From Spartobacteria bacterium (lineage in GTDB: Bacteria > Verrucomicrobiota > Kiritimatiellia > RZYC01): DNA of 53,196 nucleotides. The notes beneath the pieces were generated by a model. That model was not told the origin of the DNA, did not search any database, and saw nothing but the letters and a program-made list of their open reading frames with translations. Made by a program: the position numbers and the translations under genes. Of this stretch, positions 44,450 through 53,196 are shown in pieces. How positions within the stretch are numbered: the first letter of the stretch is position 1; the number at the start of each line of letters is the position of its first letter. The stretch is taken from contig RZYC01000020.1 in NCBI GenBank assembly GCA_009930475.1, positions 1 through 53,196 of the forward strand, read 5' to 3'.

Positions 44450-45634
44450 TTAGTTTTTCGACGCCATGACTTTTTCGGCATTATCCAATGCCGTTTTTGC
44501 ATCGACGGTGCCGGCTGTTACCGTTTTAATGGCAGAATCCAGCGCACCCCAGAACGTGCCCATCTGCGGAATATTCGCCATCAGGTTACCCAGCTGAACG
44601 TTTTCCATAATAACGTTCACACGAGGATCCGATTTCATAGCTTCATACGCTGCGATCAATGCAGGAGCTCCACCGAATTTGTCTTCGTTCATTTTTTCGA
44701 TCGATTCAGTCGTTAGGACATAATCCCTGAAGAACATGTCAACCAACTGTGCATTCGGCGTATTGGCATCAACCATGGCACAAAGAACACCAACGAAAGG
44801 TTTTCCAGGTCCATTGTATCCGGGAATCACGCCCAGACCAAAATCAACACCACTTTTTTCAATATCATTCCAGCACCAGGGGCCGTTCACGATCATCGCA
44901 CATTCGCCCTGCTGCATTTTTGACATCATGACATCATAAGTCAGACTACGAGGCATATCGCCTTCTTTGATCATTCCACCGATCATGTCCAGCGCGCTGA
45001 TCGCACCCGGAGCATTCACCCCGATATCATTAACATTATATTCACCCTCTGCATTTCTGCCAAACACATAAGCGCCGGCACCAGCGAGGAAAGGCCAAGA
45101 GAAATAAGGCGTATCATAAGCCCAGAGCATGGCATACTGATCTTTCGGACCGTATACGGTCTTCTGCAGTTTCACCACATCTTCCAGCGTTTTTGGCACG
45201 TCTTTAATCAATGCTTTATTGTAGATCAGGGTGATACATTCCATGTTCAGAGGATAACCCCACGTTTTCCCATCAAAAGTCACAGCATCCCACGCCTTCT
45301 GGTCAAACTTGGCTTTATAGGCATCGTCGAAATCGATTGGTTTGAGCAAGCCGCTCTGTGCCCAGCCACCCAAGCGATCATGCGCCCACATGACAACGTC
45401 AGGACCACGGCCAGCCTGTGCGGCGGGACCAAATTTGTCCGTCAATTTGTCAGGATGCTGAACCGTTACAGGAATGCCGGTATCTTCTTCGAATTTATTA
45501 CCAATTTCCTGCAGGGCATCATAGGCTTTGTCACCATTGATCCAGATCAGCAGTTCGCCATCAGTTACGGCATAGGCCGGAATGGCCAGCGATACAACCG
45601 CAGCTGCGGCCAGAATCGATTTTCCTAATTTCAT
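44450..45634 (-). CDS. malE: Maltose/maltodextrin-binding protein MalE
   Basis: 394 residues. AGGAGG lies 7 bases before the ATG. The signal peptide [20 protein letters not shown] ends near AYA (about 22). The mature part begins [18 protein letters not shown] and follows the MalE fold with [20 protein letters not shown] near 60, [13 protein letters not shown] near 82, and [17 protein letters not shown] near 260. It is the soluble periplasmic binding component. It is located third in the operon, between MalK and MalF. Confidence 0.96.
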   Translation of the reverse strand: MKLGKSILAAAAVVSLAIPAYAVTDGELLIWINGDKAYDALQEIGNKFEEDTGIPVTVQHPDKLTDKFGPAAQAGRGPDVVMWAHDRLGGWAQSGLLKPIDFDDAYKAKFDQKAWDAVTFDGKTWGYPLNMECITLIYNKALIKDVPKTLEDVVKLQKTVYGPKDQYAMLWAYDTPYFSWPFLAGAGAYVFGRNAEGEYNVNDIGVNAPGAISALDMIGGMIKEGDMPRSLTYDVMMSKMQQGECAMIVNGPWCWNDIEKSGVDFGLGVIPGYNGPGKPFVGVLCAMVDANTPNAQLVDMFFRDYVLTTESIEKMNEDKFGGAPALIAAYEAMKSDPRVNVIMENVQLGNLMANIPQMGTFWGALDSAIKTVTAGTVDAKTALDNAEKVMASKN

Positions 45635-45679
45635 AATGAATCCTCCTCTTTATCTCGTTGGTTCTTTATGTTCTACACT

Positions 45680-45694
45680 GGCGGAAAATCCGCC
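45680..45694 (-). promoter_or_regulatory. Small intercistronic hairpin between malK and malE
   Basis: GGCGGA (45680-45685) and TCCGCC (45689-45694) around three A residues. There is no T-run, so it is more likely a processing or stability element than a terminator. Confidence 0.45.
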
Positions 45695-45708
45695 TGGTAA
45701 ATCACCTG

Positions 45709-46806
45709 CTAAATACGTAACGACGTCTCTTTATCGAAGAAATGTACCTTCTTCATATCAAAGCACGCGTGGAACACCTTGTCGACCGTTGCGGTTTCAT
45801 CCCCTGCTACTTTGGCGATAAAATTATGCCGGCCAGTCGTCATGTAAACATACGATTCATCACCCATCATTTCAATGACATCCACGCGTGCATCCACTGC
45901 CGCATGATTTGATTTGTCATTTTCATATGCCGGATGGACATCCGAGGGTCTTACCCCCAGCACGACCGGCTTATCCGTGTACGATTTCATGGCCTCGTTC
46001 ATCGCATCATCTATAAGGACAGAGAAATTCCCTTCCGTAAAAAACAGCCCTTCCGGTTTTTTCTCAATGTAACCTTCGAAGAAATTCATTTGCGGACTAC
46101 CAATAAACCCAGCTACGAACTGATTCGCCGGATTTTTAAAGAGCTCCAGAGGAGTCGCGACCTGCTGAATAACTCCGTCTTTCATGACGGTAATGCGCGT
46201 ACCCATGGTCATCGCCTCTACCTGGTCATGCGTAACGTAAATAATGGTTGCTTGCAGTTTGCGATGCAATTTGCTGATTTCCGTGCGCATTTGAACACGC
46301 ATTTTTGCATCTAGGTTCGAAAGGGGCTCGTCGAAAAGGAATACACGAGGTTTGCGAACAATAGCACGACCGACGGCCACACGCTGTCGCTGTCCCCCGG
46401 AAAGTGCTTTGGGACGGCGGTCGAGGTACTGAGTAATGCCTAAAATTTCGGCTGCTTCACGCACACGTTTATCGATTTCATCTTTGGGATAATTGCGCAT
46501 TTTCAGGCCATAAGCCATATTCTTATATACGGTCATATGCGGATAAAGCGCATAATTCTGAAACACCATAGCAATATTGCGGTCTTTTGGCGGGGTGTCA
46601 TTTACCTCCTGCCCGTCAATCAGACACTTACCAGAGCTAATTTCTTCCAAACCGGCAATCATACGAAGTGTCGTAGACTTTCCACAGCCAGACGGCCCCA
46701 CCAGTACCATAAATTCACGATCCTGCACCGTCAGGTTGACATCATGAACCACCGTTACATTGCCCGGATACGTCTTGCAAACGTTTTCTAATCTCACTTC
46801 ACCCAT
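45709..46806 (-). CDS. malK: Maltodextrin ABC transporter ATPase MalK/MsmK
   Basis: 365 residues. Walker A is GPSGCGKST (near 38), Q-loop [13 protein letters not shown] (near 82), signature [14 protein letters not shown] (near 134), Walker [13 protein letters not shown] (near 155), and the switch His is in [12 protein letters not shown]. About 130 C-terminal residues form the OB-type regulatory domain ([15 protein letters not shown] near 280). It energises MalFG. AGAGG precedes the ATG. Such ATPases can serve several sugar transporters. Confidence 0.96.
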   Translation of the reverse strand: MGEVRLENVCKTYPGNVTVVHDVNLTVQDREFMVLVGPSGCGKSTTLRMIAGLEEISSGKCLIDGQEVNDTPPKDRNIAMVFQNYALYPHMTVYKNMAYGLKMRNYPKDEIDKRVREAAEILGITQYLDRRPKALSGGQRQRVAVGRAIVRKPRVFLFDEPLSNLDAKMRVQMRTEISKLHRKLQATIIYVTHDQVEAMTMGTRITVMKDGVIQQVATPLELFKNPANQFVAGFIGSPQMNFFEGYIEKKPEGLFFTEGNFSVLIDDAMNEAMKSYTDKPVVLGVRPSDVHPAYENDKSNHAAVDARVDVIEMMGDESYVYMTTGRHNFIAKVAGDETATVDKVFHACFDMKKVHFFDKETSLRI

Positions 46807-46856
46807 ATCTGCCTCTTTTTAGAAATCTATTCACGATAACTTCATTAATCATGGCG

Positions 46857-46887
46857 AAAAAAAAGGCGGGGTTACGAATAACCCCGC
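46857..46887 (-). terminator. Terminator between lamB and malK
   Basis: GCGGGGTTA (46866-46874), loop CGAA, TAACCCCGC (46879-46887), followed on the minus strand by GCC and at least eight T residues. It separates lamB from malK by partial termination, or makes lamB monocistronic. Confidence 0.92.
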
Positions 46888-46903
46888 ACTTTCAAGAACT
46901 GAT

Positions 46904-48199
46904 TTAGAACCAAGTTTCCATCTGGAAGCCCCAGTCCATGCCGGACGTTGCGTCAGCATAGGAAGATCCACCGACCATACCTTCGAAGTCGCTGGACCAT
47001 TTGGCCATAGTGATGAAACCGCGAAGAACAGGACGTGCCCAGAAATCGCTATCCAGTGTGATCTGAGGGCAGATACACAGTGTAGCCACTGAACCTTCGA
47101 GTGTCTTGTTGTCAGCCTGATCTGCGCTGGTCCAATCAAAACCAGCTTCAACAGCGATACCAAAGTATTTGGTCACGTTGTGCAGAGGACGTACGCCAGC
47201 AGAGAACCATTCAGATTCGCTAGCTGAGTCAGCACCATTGTCATAATGCTGGTAGATCACGTCATACATGAACGAGAAGTTATCAGCAGGAGCCATTACG
47301 CCCAAATCGAGAACGCGCATACGCACGACATCGTCAACATTGGCATTGTCTACGTCGATAGTATCAGTATTGTACTGAGTTCCGATAGCAGCAACACCAG
47401 ATCCCCACTGCAGAGCAGCTTTGTTGAAGCCTGTGCTAGTCGGGATGTTGTGGATCAATGTCAGAGCAACACCACTGTGATCATCGTAGGATTTGGTTGA
47501 CGATACGCCGTCAGTAGTCGTGGTGATATCGCCACCAGTCATGTACTGAGGAATAGCAACCAATGTCAAATCACCAGCACCGCCCATGGCCAAGTGCAGA
47601 CGAAGATCCAAGCCAAGCTTACTGATCAAACCATCCTCCGTGAAGGAAGTAGCTGCATCATCAGCAGAACGGATAAGGGCCACATCGAACTTCACTGTAT
47701 CAGACATAGACAGGTTGTATGCACCAGCACCGGTACCGGAACTGTTCAGCCAGAAGAAGTCATTGATATGGATGTCTTCGCGACCGTAGTAACGTTTACC
47801 AACCCAGACTTTCGCATCTTTATCGAAATCAAAATTGGTGAATTCCATGAAGGCTTCACGCACTTTGAACGAATCGTCTGCTTCTTCATCTGAACGGGCA
47901 ATGTCACCCCAGTAACCCAACATGGTTTCGAATTTAGCTGTAGGACCATTGTCACCAGCCTGAAATTCTTTTACCAAGATGTTTTCACCGTAGATGTTGT
48001 TTTCCTGACCTAAGCGATAACGGGCACCTGAGTTAGGAGCCTGAAATCCGCCGTCATTCATTGAACCGCCTTTGAAGCTCTGGATGAAACCAGCACGCCA
48101 GTAACCATGATACGTGAAACGATCATCAGCCATTGATGTAGCAGCTAAGCCACCCATTACAACAGCAGATGTAATACCGAGAACAACTCTCTTATTCAT
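46904..48199 (-). CDS. lamB: Maltoporin-type outer-membrane porin (LamB family)
   Basis: 431 residues from MNKRVVLG; GAGGA lies 6 bases ahead of it, while the ATG four codons earlier has poorer spacing. The signal peptide ends near SMA (about 24). The mature barrel begins DDRFTYHGYWRAGF and has the maltoporin segment KVWVGKRYYGREDIHINDFF near 135, followed by NSSGTGAGAY. The last strand ends GFQMETWF with a terminal aromatic residue, as needed for outer-membrane insertion. It passes maltodextrins to MalE. It is the promoter-proximal gene of the operon. Confidence 0.93.
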   Translation of the reverse strand: MNKRVVLGITSAVVMGGLAATSMADDRFTYHGYWRAGFIQSFKGGSMNDGGFQAPNSGARYRLGQENNIYGENILVKEFQAGDNGPTAKFETMLGYWGDIARSDEEADDSFKVREAFMEFTNFDFDKDAKVWVGKRYYGREDIHINDFFWLNSSGTGAGAYNLSMSDTVKFDVALIRSADDAATSFTEDGLISKLGLDLRLHLAMGGAGDLTLVAIPQYMTGGDITTTTDGVSSTKSYDDHSGVALTLIHNIPTSTGFNKAALQWGSGVAAIGTQYNTDTIDVDNANVDDVVRMRVLDLGVMAPADNFSFMYDVIYQHYDNGADSASESEWFSAGVRPLHNVTKYFGIAVEAGFDWTSADQADNKTLEGSVATLCICPQITLDSDFWARPVLRGFITMAKWSSDFEGMVGGSSYADATSGMDWGFQMETWF

Positions 48200-48314
48200 A
48201 TTATTCCTCATTTGTTATGTTTAACACTCCTTCTTACCTCAATACCAAATCGGTCATCCTATCTGCGAAAGCACACATCAATCACAGAGAATCAAACCAA
48301 TTCGTATGTTGGCG

Positions 48315-48343
48315 AAATTAGTAGAAAGATGTTTCTATGTCAA
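48315..48343 (-). promoter_or_regulatory. lamB promoter with a palindrome filling the spacer
   Basis: Minus strand: -35 TTGACA (48343-48338), 17-base spacer, -10 TAATTT (48320-48315). The spacer contains TAGAAACATCTTTCTA (48337-48322), a perfect 6+6 inverted repeat around CATC. Just upstream of the -35 is an 11-base palindrome ACTGTTACAGT (48361-48351). Start is expected near 48308, about 110 bases before the gene. The palindromes are candidate repressor and activator sites. Confidence 0.75.
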
Positions 48344-48406
48344 CGGATTTACTGTAACAGTTTTACGATTTCTTAATAAAAGAACCATTCCAGAGAGGAT
48401 CTGCAG

Positions 48407-49210
48407 ATGAAGAAGATTTTGTTATTTATTTCAATAGCAGTGCTTAGCACGTGTATTCATGCACAAGAAAAATTGGATGTCGCCAGTTTGGCACAAAGCA
48501 GCCAATCCTACGGAAAATTGAATTTGGAACAATCAGCAGCATTAATTGATCTTATATTTAACAGTGGAGTTCAGGTCGGCGTGCTGCGTTGCTACGTGGG
48601 TATAGCCCCTAAATTTCGGGCCGATGTAACCGAAAAGACCCTTTCTGTCCGTATCTCGAAAATGGATTCCTTTTCTACCGAGCCGATTGTATGGAGCCGT
48701 ATCGGATCGCAGATCGTTGATTTCGATTCCGACTGGAATAAGATTAACACCATCGAACTTGCATCTTACACCGATCCCAAAACGCTGAAAACGGATAAAT
48801 TTTACGCGCTTACTTTAAAAGATAATAAGAAAGGAACGATGATTCCCCTGGATATGTTCCCCGTGGGCTATGATATTTCCGATGTACTGGCGGCTCTTCA
48901 GGTTTTAAACGGAACCATCCCGCCCGGCGACGGAATCGTCGCAGTGGTAAAAAGCAGCAAAGAAGAAGCACTGGTTGCAGTGGACGAACAAAGCATGACC
49001 GATATGCTGCAACCGGGTATTGAGTTACCGGAACCCACGATTCGCGGCGACCGTGCTCTTATTGATCCAGATGCTGATCCAGCCAAAATGTCTGCCGAAA
49101 AGACCGATTTGTATCAGCGTATGAAAATTCTTAAGGGACTGTATGAGGACGGATTGATCAGTGACGAAGTGTACAGAACCAAGCAGGCCGAGCTGATCGG
49201 TGAACTGTAA
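48407..49210 (+). CDS. Exported protein with C-terminal SHOCT-like motif, function unknown
   Basis: 267 residues. GAGAGGAT precedes the ATG. The signal peptide MKKILLFISIAVLSTCIHAQ ends near 19. The middle (about 30-190) has no recognised family; it mixes short strands with a FPVGYDISDVLAALQVLNG helix. The last 35 residues, YQRMKILKGLYEDGLISDEV onward, match the SHOCT oligomerisation motif (KLxxLyexGlIseeEyexkK). It is divergent from lamB, sharing a 200-base intergenic region, but a link to maltose use is not established. Confidence 0.75.
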   Translation: MKKILLFISIAVLSTCIHAQEKLDVASLAQSSQSYGKLNLEQSAALIDLIFNSGVQVGVLRCYVGIAPKFRADVTEKTLSVRISKMDSFSTEPIVWSRIGSQIVDFDSDWNKINTIELASYTDPKTLKTDKFYALTLKDNKKGTMIPLDMFPVGYDISDVLAALQVLNGTIPPGDGIVAVVKSSKEEALVAVDEQSMTDMLQPGIELPEPTIRGDRALIDPDADPAKMSAEKTDLYQRMKILKGLYEDGLISDEVYRTKQAELIGEL

Positions 49211-49242
49211 CCCCTTACTACGTGTAAATAGAGACGTATACA

Positions 49243-49980
49243 ATGACTCCCTCCAATCCGGCCATTTATAGCAGCCGAATAGAAGCGGCGCAGGCTCTAG
49301 CAGACCAGTCGACGGACAAAGACGTCGCCGTGCTGGAGCGTTTCTTCAAAACCGGACCGGGAGAATATGGAGAGGGCGACCGCTTTATAGGCGTTCGCGT
49401 TCCAAAGATTCGCATAGTGGCAAAAGCCTGTGTTGGCATGCCGCTGTCGGATTGCGCCATATTATTGCACTCTTCGATTCACGAAGAACGCATGCTGGCA
49501 TTATTGACTATGGTGAGCATGTACAAGAAGGGTGATGAGAAGCAACGGGAAGCTGTGTACGACCTTTATATGTCTCATACGCGTTTCATTAACAACTGGG
49601 ATCTGGTGGATTTATCCGCACCGCAGATTGTAGGAGCCCACCTTTGGCAACGGAATCGACAGGTGCTGAGAGATCGCGTTCGCTCACGTTTATTATGGGA
49701 TCGCCGCATTGCCATGCTAGCTACGTTCTTTTTTATCAAGAAAAACGATTTTGAGGATGGCTTTGATTTGGCACGGCGACTCATCCGCGACAAAGAAAGC
49801 CTTATACATAAAGCTTCGGGCTGGATGCTGCGGGAAATAGGCAAACGGGATCTCGCAATTTTAGACCGATTTCTTGTCGCTCATTATCAAACGATGCCGC
49901 GCACTATGCTGCGGTATGCCATAGAGAAGCACCCGGAGTCCATTCGTCAGGCCTATTTAAAAGGACTCATTCATGAATAA
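49243..49980 (+). CDS. AlkD-like DNA alkylation repair protein
   Basis: 245 residues, close to the family norm. The N-terminal FKTGPGEYGEGDRFIGVRVP (near 31-50) is the hallmark start, and HEERMLALLTMVSMYKKGD, NNWDLVDLSAPQIVG and WMLREIGKRD mark successive HEAT-like repeats of the AlkD fold. The Trp-Asp pair in NNWDLVD is at the position of the AlkD lesion-binding residues (usually NWDLVD). The family removes N3- and N7-alkylated purines without base flipping. Its stop overlaps the uracil glycosylase start by 8 bases (ATGAATAA), implying coupled translation. Confidence 0.93.
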   Translation: MTPSNPAIYSSRIEAAQALADQSTDKDVAVLERFFKTGPGEYGEGDRFIGVRVPKIRIVAKACVGMPLSDCAILLHSSIHEERMLALLTMVSMYKKGDEKQREAVYDLYMSHTRFINNWDLVDLSAPQIVGAHLWQRNRQVLRDRVRSRLLWDRRIAMLATFFFIKKNDFEDGFDLARRLIRDKESLIHKASGWMLREIGKRDLAILDRFLVAHYQTMPRTMLRYAIEKHPESIRQAYLKGLIHE

Positions 49981-50833
49981 ACCCGTCATCACCTCGCAGC
50001 AGCTGGCCGATGCCACACAGCTGATCTACGACCACCTGCAACTGGAACGAGAGCTCGGCGAGAAATCAATCGAATGCGACAGCGTATTACTTCGTTCGCT
50101 GGCACAACCACCAGACATTACTGCAGCAAAGGCCGTCCCGGCGAGTACGCCCCCTCCCCCGACTCCGCCCGCAGAACCTGAGGAAATAGATATGAAAAAA
50201 CGCAGCCCCGCTCCCCTGGCCAATAGCACGATTGAATTCACATCGCTGGACGAAGTGCATCGGCGCATTGCCTCCTGTCAATTATGCCAGCTCCATCAAT
50301 GGCGTACAAAAACAGTCCCGGGTGCAGGGAATACGAACGGGCCGGATATCATGTTCATCGGCGAAGGCCCGGGCAAAGACGAAGATGCCAGAGGTATCCC
50401 TTTCGTCGGACGTGCCGGCGTGGTATTAGAACGTCTCATTACGCGCATGGGCTATACCCGCGACGAGATCTTTATCGGGAACATTGTAAAGTGCCGTCCC
50501 ACCCAAGAGAATGAAGGCAAACGCGATCGTCCTCCCACGTATGAGGAAATGCAGGGTTGTCTGCCCTATCTCAAAGCACAAATCAAGTTTATCCGCCCCA
50601 AAACCATCGTACTCCTCGGTAATACTGCCCTGCTGGGCCTTTTTGGCGAAAAGGGTATTACGAAAATACGTGGTCAATGGCGCAGCTATGAAGGCATTCC
50701 TGTCATGCCCACCTACCATCCCTCCTATTTATTGCGCAACGGCGAACGCAGCACACAACCGTATTGGGATGTATGGGATGACATGAAGCAAATCCTAAAA
50801 CACGTGGGCAAACCCATCCCCGGCGATAACTGA
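49973..50833 (+). CDS. Family 4 uracil-DNA glycosylase (Fe-S type)
   Basis: 286 residues. The first 85 or so are a Pro-rich, low-complexity extension (STPPPPTPPAEPEE). The catalytic domain has CQLCQL (first two Fe-S Cys), GEGPGKDEDARGIPFVGRAG (near 125), NIVKCRPTQ (third Cys), GCLPYLKAQI (fourth Cys), and TYHPSYLLR (catalytic His). It removes uracil from deaminated DNA. Coupling to the AlkD-like gene points to a small base-excision repair operon. Confidence 0.94.
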   Translation: MNKPVITSQQLADATQLIYDHLQLERELGEKSIECDSVLLRSLAQPPDITAAKAVPASTPPPPTPPAEPEEIDMKKRSPAPLANSTIEFTSLDEVHRRIASCQLCQLHQWRTKTVPGAGNTNGPDIMFIGEGPGKDEDARGIPFVGRAGVVLERLITRMGYTRDEIFIGNIVKCRPTQENEGKRDRPPTYEEMQGCLPYLKAQIKFIRPKTIVLLGNTALLGLFGEKGITKIRGQWRSYEGIPVMPTYHPSYLLRNGERSTQPYWDVWDDMKQILKHVGKPIPGDN

Positions 50834-50912
50834 CTGCGGGATCAACGTGTAACCATTACGCGCAGACGCAACCATCCAACTCATGCGTGTAATAAAATAC
50901 CTAAAAGGACTT

Positions 50913-52478
50913 TCAGAGCTTAATGCCTCGTTCCATTTCTCCATGCTTGCGCAACTGACGCTTGACGATTTTACCAGCCGCATTTTTGGGAAGCGCATCC
51001 ATGAAAATGAATTTGCGCGGAACCTCAAAACGTCCCAGATGTTCCTGACAATACGTCCGCAGATCCGCTGCGGTGCATGTTGAATCATCTCTGCATACGA
51101 CATAGGCCACAACAATTTCGCCATGGGAATCATGAGGTTCACCAACAACAGCGACTTCCTGAATAACTGGATGTTTATATAACAGTTCTTCGATCATTCG
51201 GGGATACACATTCATTCCGTTAACTATGATCATATCTTTTTTGCGATCGACGATGAAGAAATAGCCATCAAGGTCTTCAGTCCCGAGATCTCCTGTACGC
51301 AACCAGTCGCCAAGCATAATGGCAGAAGTATCCTCCGGCCGGTTGTAATACCCCTTCATGATATTCGGGCCGCGAACGCATATCTCACCAATCTCACCGC
51401 GCGGCAGCTCCTGTCCCTCTTCATCGACAATTTTCATCTCAACCAACGGAATGGGCAATCCGATGGAAAGGGGTTTGCGCATACCGCCGATAGGATTGAC
51501 GGACGTGGCGGGCGAACATTCAGTCGGTCCATCGCCTTCATAAATGGCTTTTCCAAAACGTTCCTCAAAGCGATCCATTACCTCCGCCGGCATGGCGGCA
51601 CCACCGGACACGCCGTATTTTAATCCGGCCAGACAGGGGGTCAATGCCTCGGGAAGGCGTAGCAGCAGGTTGTACATGCTGGGAACACCGAGGAACACAG
51701 AAACGCCTTCTTTCTCAATGACCCTTACCGTTTCAACAGGATCAAAGCGCGGAAGAGTGACAACCCGGATGCCAAATAGCAAGGGGAAGATCATTCCTAC
51801 GGTCGCGGCAAAAGCATGAAACATGGGCAGAACCAGAAGAAAGGCATCAGAACCCGGATCGAGATGCAGTGCCTGGTTCATACTCCAGGTATTGCTTAAT
51901 AAATTCAGATGCGTCAGCATAGCTCCTTTGGGATATCCTGTCGTACCCGATGTATATAGAATAGCAGCCACTTCGTCTGCAGGATCAATATGTAACGCGG
52001 ACGGAACGCCTTTTGTTTCCAGCAGATCTTTATACAAAAGATCATTGGTATGCACAGGTGCATCACCAATGCAAATATGCTGCACACCCTCCGGCAGTGT
52101 GGGAACAATGGACAGGACGGACGTCGCCAATGCCTGATGATAAATAAAGAAACGAATCCCCGCATCATTCAGATTGTATGCAGCCTCTTTGGGATTGAGT
52201 AACAGGTTAATGGGAACAACCGTTCCCCCCGCTTTGATCACGCCAAAGTAAGAAACGATGAATGCAATCGAATTGATACAGTACAATCCAACGCGATCAC
52301 CGGCATTTAGACCTGATTGAAGTAACGCACAGGCCATAGCATCAGTCCGCTGCGCAATGTCCTGATACGTCACCACTCCATCCATCGCCTTAAAAGCAAT
52401 GCGATCCGGTGCACGGCTACAGCTGCGGTTCAATGCATCACCAAGCGTAACGCCCGCAATTTCTAAAGGTAAACCCAT
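50913..52478 (-). CDS. Long-chain acyl-CoA ligase (AMP-forming, FadD-like)
   Basis: 521 residues from MGLPLEIAGVTLG at 52478 (GGGAG, 7-base spacing); an ATG nine codons earlier is possible. The ANL-superfamily signature is ILYTSGTTGYPKGAMLTH near 155-175. Later come YGVSGGAAMPAEV, EGDGPTECSPATSVNP near 310 and the hinge GDWLRTGDLGTEDLDGYFFIVDRKKD near 400-425. The acyl-adenylate/thioester Lys is in PKNAAGKIVKRQL near the end. It activates fatty acids with ATP and CoA. It follows the small membrane protein closely and converges on the glycosylase gene. Confidence 0.93.
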   Translation of the reverse strand: MGLPLEIAGVTLGDALNRSCSRAPDRIAFKAMDGVVTYQDIAQRTDAMACALLQSGLNAGDRVGLYCINSIAFIVSYFGVIKAGGTVVPINLLLNPKEAAYNLNDAGIRFFIYHQALATSVLSIVPTLPEGVQHICIGDAPVHTNDLLYKDLLETKGVPSALHIDPADEVAAILYTSGTTGYPKGAMLTHLNLLSNTWSMNQALHLDPGSDAFLLVLPMFHAFAATVGMIFPLLFGIRVVTLPRFDPVETVRVIEKEGVSVFLGVPSMYNLLLRLPEALTPCLAGLKYGVSGGAAMPAEVMDRFEERFGKAIYEGDGPTECSPATSVNPIGGMRKPLSIGLPIPLVEMKIVDEEGQELPRGEIGEICVRGPNIMKGYYNRPEDTSAIMLGDWLRTGDLGTEDLDGYFFIVDRKKDMIIVNGMNVYPRMIEELLYKHPVIQEVAVVGEPHDSHGEIVVAYVVCRDDSTCTAADLRTYCQEHLGRFEVPRKFIFMDALPKNAAGKIVKRQLRKHGEMERGIKL

Positions 52479-52511
52479 TCCTGAACTCCCGTACAATGCT
52501 ACCATCTGCCT

Positions 52512-52877
52512 TTAATAAACGGCGGTATCTGCTCCCTGATAAACCGCGTCGCCAAATCCAAGAATGAGGACAAAAATGAATGGCAGAAATAGCAATCCCA
52601 GTGTAAAGCCCAGTCCTTTTCCAAAAGCGGCAGACACGCCGCTCAGCATCATTACTGCTATCACAATATTCACCAATGGAATAAACATTAGAAGTAACCA
52701 CCAACCGGGTTTACCTGCAATCTGCAACAATACATAGATGTTATAGATGGGAATAATACATGCCCAGCCGGGTTTACCGGCCTTTTCAAATACCTTCCAC
52801 TGACCAACAAGAACAACCAGCACAAGTGCCAGCTGAACAATCAAGAAAATACTTATACCACCCGTATCAGCGTTCAT
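52512..52877 (-). CDS. Small membrane protein of the DUF5684-like type
   Basis: 121 residues from MNADTGGISIFL, behind AAGGAG; the Met ten codons earlier lacks a good site. There are three to four hydrophobic segments. The pattern VFEKAGKPGWACIIPIYNIY followed by a second GKPGWWLL is characteristic of DUF5684-type proteins, whose function is not known. It ends 34 bases ahead of the acyl-CoA ligase start and probably shares its transcript. Confidence 0.8.
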   Translation of the reverse strand: MNADTGGISIFLIVQLALVLVVLVGQWKVFEKAGKPGWACIIPIYNIYVLLQIAGKPGWWLLLMFIPLVNIVIAVMMLSGVSAAFGKGLGFTLGLLFLPFIFVLILGFGDAVYQGADTAVY

Positions 52878-53196
52878 GTTCTGCTCCTTAATAGTAATTC
52901 GTAGCATGAAGTTTCGTAATCAACCGATACAGATGCTATATGCTATAGCTTCTTGAACGCAATATTTTTTGTTTTCTTTCTCTGAATGAAACATAGTTAG
53001 ACGTCTCGGTCATCACATGGGATCTCCGTGCGGCAAAAATTCCAATGATTTGCCTCCAGCATCTTCCCGATTTTCATACATTCATGATCACTCCCCACTC
53101 CCCTTTCACATCGAGGAGTGATACGCGCCCGGCATGAGCGGATCTCGGGCAGAAAACCCTCGCCACGGGGGCACAAAAAAGGGCATCCAGCAAACT
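52878..53196. other. Terminal intergenic stretch with a degenerate palindrome copy
   Basis: No gene is supported here. TTCCAATGATT at 53040-53050 is a truncated copy of the 15-base palindrome. ATCACTCC (near 53088-53095) and GGAGTGAT (53115-53122) form an inverted repeat. A short open frame from ATG 53134 runs off the window end (21 codons) without a convincing ribosome site. Confidence 0.5.

Noticed and set aside
53030-53196. Partial gene at the right edge
   Set aside because: Short open frames exist on both strands, but none has a ribosome site or a motif I can defend.

Overview
The window looks like a chromosomal segment of a Gram-negative, sugar-using bacterium of the PVC superphylum, most likely Kiritimatiellota or a close relative. 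This is inferred from the very large Asn/Thr-rich secreted proteins, the ADQTI and MBG-type modules, an outer-membrane maltoporin, and a family of 15-bp TTCCAATGATTGGAA-type palindromes. No rRNA or taxonomic marker is present, so the placement is not proven.

Layout. 1-411: truncated start of a REP-associated (HUH, Y1) transposase on the minus strand, with a 105-bp tandem duplication of its start. 484-4194: large secreted multidomain protein with a GH64-like region. 4242-8212 (minus): hisB, hisC, a coiled-coil protein, a cobalamin/iron-type ABC ATPase and a queuosine-precursor transporter. 8302-8388: tRNA-Leu(CAG) with its own promoter and terminator. 8671-9498: two Hsp20 genes with a terminator, followed by palindromic repeats. 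9825-12797 (minus): HAD phosphatase, glycosyltransferase and proline-iminopeptidase-like hydrolase.

12813-30893 (minus) is the most unusual part. Two paralogous giant secreted proteins (2918 and 2290 residues) string together beta-lactamase-family serine hydrolases, an S41 tail-specific protease and an S33 alpha/beta hydrolase. Between them lies a 784-residue protein with two copies of an unrecognised module, a Leu/Ile/Val-binding-type receptor domain and a fibronectin-III-like tail. Spacing (15-61 bp) suggests one transcription unit that continues into the free-standing S33 peptidase. I infer an envelope or extracellular peptide-processing system, with the receptor domain possibly binding a product. 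Both giant genes carry three 31-bp-spaced palindromes inside their signal-peptide coding region.

31098-36903 (plus): a K+/H+ or Na+/H+ antiporter, then a four-gene sugar locus (substrate-binding protein, double ATPase, permease, class II aldolase) behind a promoter with a palindromic operator. 37035-37223 is a MITE-like element. 37312-41809 (minus): NDK-like protein, pyruvate phosphate dikinase, and glutathione peroxidase. 41894-48199 (minus): a complete maltose/maltodextrin uptake operon (lamB-malK-malE-malF-malG) with hairpins or terminators after lamB, malK, malE and malG. 48407-50833 (plus): SHOCT-type secreted protein, AlkD-like DNA glycosylase and family-4 uracil-DNA glycosylase. 50913-52877 (minus): acyl-CoA ligase and a small membrane protein. 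The last 319 bases hold no gene I can support.
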